From the NCBI RefSeq assembly GCF_002927275.1, contig NZ_PRKW01000003.1, positions 496,001 through 560,000 on the forward strand: a stretch of 64,000 nt of DNA. Reading direction: 5' to 3'. Every line of letters begins with the position of its first letter. The first letter of the stretch is position 1. The position numbers and the translations under genes were made by a program. This DNA is from Arthrobacter pityocampae (lineage in GTDB: Bacteria > Actinomycetota > Actinomycetes > Actinomycetales > Micrococcaceae). Below are positions 62,710-64,000 of the stretch, piece after piece. The notes under the pieces were generated by a model. The model saw only the letters and a program-made list of their open reading frames with translations. It was not told the origin of the DNA and did no database searches.

Positions 62710-63573
62710 ATGCACTCCACCGCACCCGACACCCCGCCCAACTCCCCGCTGACCAGGACTGACCTCCGTCCGGACTGCAGTAGCTGCTTCGCGCTCTGCT
62801 GCACAGCACTCGGTTTCTCCCGCTCGGCGGACTTCGCCGTCGACAAGCCCGCAGGATCTCCCTGCCGGAACCTGGACTCCGACTTCTCCTGCACCATCCA
62901 CGATCGCCTGCGGCCGCGGGGCTTCCGGGGGTGCACGGTCTTCGACTGTTTCGGCGCCGGCCAGAACGTCTCGCAGCATCTCTTCCGTGGTGTCAGCTGG
63001 AGGGAGGCACCAGAGACGGCGCCGGAGATGTTCGCGGTGTTCACGGTGGTCCGGCAGCTCCACGAGATGCTCTGGTACCTGGCCGAGGCCGGCAGCAGGA
63101 CATACGACCCGGACACCCTGCACCGGGTCGACGGCCTGCGCTCGATCATCGAGGGCGCCATGGGTGGTGATGCCCAGCAGGTGCTCGCCCTGGACCTCGG
63201 TTCTCTTCACGCTCGCGTACGCTCGACGCTGATGGACGTCAGCGACGAGGTCAGAGCGTCCTATCTCGCGACCGGGGACGATCATCTCGGTGCCAGGCTC
63301 GTCCCCGGCGCGGATCTCATGGGCCAGAACCTCAGGTCCCGACCACTGCAGGGAGCGAACCTCCGAGGCACCTACCTCATCGCCGCCGACCTCCGGGAGT
63401 GCGACCTCTCCGGGGCGGATCTCCTCGGTGCCGATCTCCGGGATGCCCGACTCGGAGGGGCCGATCTCGCCAGGGCCCTCTATCTGACGCAGTCCCAGCT
63501 CGAGGCCGCCCGGGGAGACTCGCGCACGCTCATCCCTGAGGACCTGCATGCTCCCGGTCACTGGCGGGACTGA
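62710..63573 (+). CDS. Cys-cluster / pentapeptide-repeat fusion protein
   Basis: This is a 287-residue protein. The N terminus carries CSSCFALCC (Cys23, 26, 30, 31), then SPCRNL, FSCTIHD and GCTVFDC, a YkgJ-like metal or Fe-S binding pattern. A helical middle (~95-185) precedes about twelve pentapeptide repeats (~195-265; ANLRGTYLIAADLRECDLSG, ADLLGADLRDARLGGADLARA) that should form a right-handed beta-helix. Cytoplasmic. Pentapeptide proteins may mimic DNA; any metal-sensing role is inference. It overlaps the convergent amidase by 44 bases. Confidence 0.85.
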   Translation: MHSTAPDTPPNSPLTRTDLRPDCSSCFALCCTALGFSRSADFAVDKPAGSPCRNLDSDFSCTIHDRLRPRGFRGCTVFDCFGAGQNVSQHLFRGVSWREAPETAPEMFAVFTVVRQLHEMLWYLAEAGSRTYDPDTLHRVDGLRSIIEGAMGGDAQQVLALDLGSLHARVRSTLMDVSDEVRASYLATGDDHLGARLVPGADLMGQNLRSRPLQGANLRGTYLIAADLRECDLSGADLLGADLRDARLGGADLARALYLTQSQLEAARGDSRTLIPEDLHAPGHWRD

Positions 63574-64000
63574 GATCCGGCGCCCGCTTCGCCCAGCCCG
63601 TGGCCTGCTCGAACGCGTACGCCACCTGCAGCAGTTCGATATCGCTGCCGTGCGGCATCACGATCTGCAGGCCCACCGGCAGGCCGTCCGCGCTGAACCC
63701 CGCCGGCACCGACACGGCGGGCAAACCCGTCGCGGAGATCAGGCAGGCAGCACGCATCCAGTCGAGGTACGTCTCGAACGCGACGCCGTCCAGCGACGTC
63801 GGATACCGCTCGGCGGCGTCGAACGGGAGCACCTGCGCCGCCGGACTCAGGAAGACGTCGTACCTGCCGAAGTAGCGGCGCACGCTGGTGTCGAGGCGGG
63901 TCCGGGCGAGGGCGGCGTCGACCAGATCCTGAGCGGTCAGTCGTTGCCCCTGCTCCACGTTCCAGCGGATCTCGGGCTTGATGGCGTCGCCGTGCTTCGC
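63530..64000 (-). CDS. Amidase signature family enzyme, C-terminal part (5' end outside window)
   Basis: The frame runs off the right edge. It reads AKHGDAIKPEIRWNVEQG at the edge, then FLSPAAQVLPF, LISATGLPAVSVPAGFSADGLPVGLQIV and the C-terminal helix LLQVAYAFEQATGW. These are the hallmark C-terminal segments of AS-family amidases. The catalytic Lys-Ser-Ser part lies outside the window. The substrate cannot be inferred. Confidence 0.88.
   Translation of the reverse strand, partial: AKHGDAIKPEIRWNVEQGQRLTAQDLVDAALARTRLDTSVRRYFGRYDVFLSPAAQVLPFDAAERYPTSLDGVAFETYLDWMRAACLISATGLPAVSVPAGFSADGLPVGLQIVMPHGSDIELLQVAYAFEQATGWAKRAPDLSPASDREHAGPQG

Overview
The window is high-GC, densely coded DNA with many GTG/TTG starts and 4-base start/stop overlaps. 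It looks chromosomal and actinobacterial, most likely from the Micrococcaceae (Arthrobacter-like). Pointers to this are a DUF222/HNH protein, sugar ABC importers without their own ATPase, a ROK and two LacI regulators, an Excalibur lipoprotein, a PGPGW membrane protein and a DtxR/IdeR-type iron box. The genus is an inference. I saw no rRNA, tRNA, CRISPR array, insertion sequence or prophage.

Layout. (1) 0.7-9.8 kb, minus strand: a tightly packed seven-gene envelope-glycan operon. In transcription order it holds a processive GT2 synthase, a 51-residue membrane peptide, a CE4 deacetylase lipoprotein, a GT-C membrane protein, a GlxA-like copper radical oxidase with all copper and radical ligands, an Excalibur lipoprotein and a GH18-like protein with an altered catalytic motif. 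A GAF protein ending in a 16-bp tandem repeat follows. (2) 11.6-17.7 kb: a tripartite tricarboxylate transporter with a universal stress protein, divergent from a CitA/CitB-type two-component system. (3) 18.6-22.7 kb: a GH16 enzyme divergent from a cellulose-synthase-like GT2 whose catalytic domain carries an insertion of about 150 residues. (4) 22.9-29.2 kb: an alpha-glucoside locus (GH13, CUT1 importer, ROK regulator, palindromic operator). (5) 29.9-40.8 kb: a probable Amadori-product (fructoselysine-like) locus. It has a CUT1 importer, a FrlB-like deglycase, a FrlD-like kinase, two LacI regulators, a DAO-family oxidase and a broken Gfo/Idh gene, with matching palindromic operators in the divergent promoter.

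(6) 41.3-44.5 kb: a coupled module of an acyl-CoA dehydrogenase-like protein, a PIG-L deacetylase/methyltransferase fusion and a GT2. (7) 44.6-50.5 kb: an XRE regulator, a Cys-rich copper-storage-type protein, small membrane proteins, and a secreted LolA-like protein with an ABC exporter. (8) 50.5-57 kb: an iron-box-controlled Fe(III) ABC importer translationally coupled to an unusual AMP-ligase/carrier/acyltransferase-3 fusion. (9) 57-64 kb: a hydrolase and WYL-type regulator pair, a DnaQ-like exonuclease, a three-gene NERD / nuclease-like / PH-domain module, a glycolipid-binding-fold protein, a Cys-cluster/pentapeptide fusion and a truncated amidase.

The strongest candidates for an undescribed system are the copper-radical-oxidase glycan operon, the iron-regulated ligase-acyltransferase fusion, and the NERD/nuclease/PH module.
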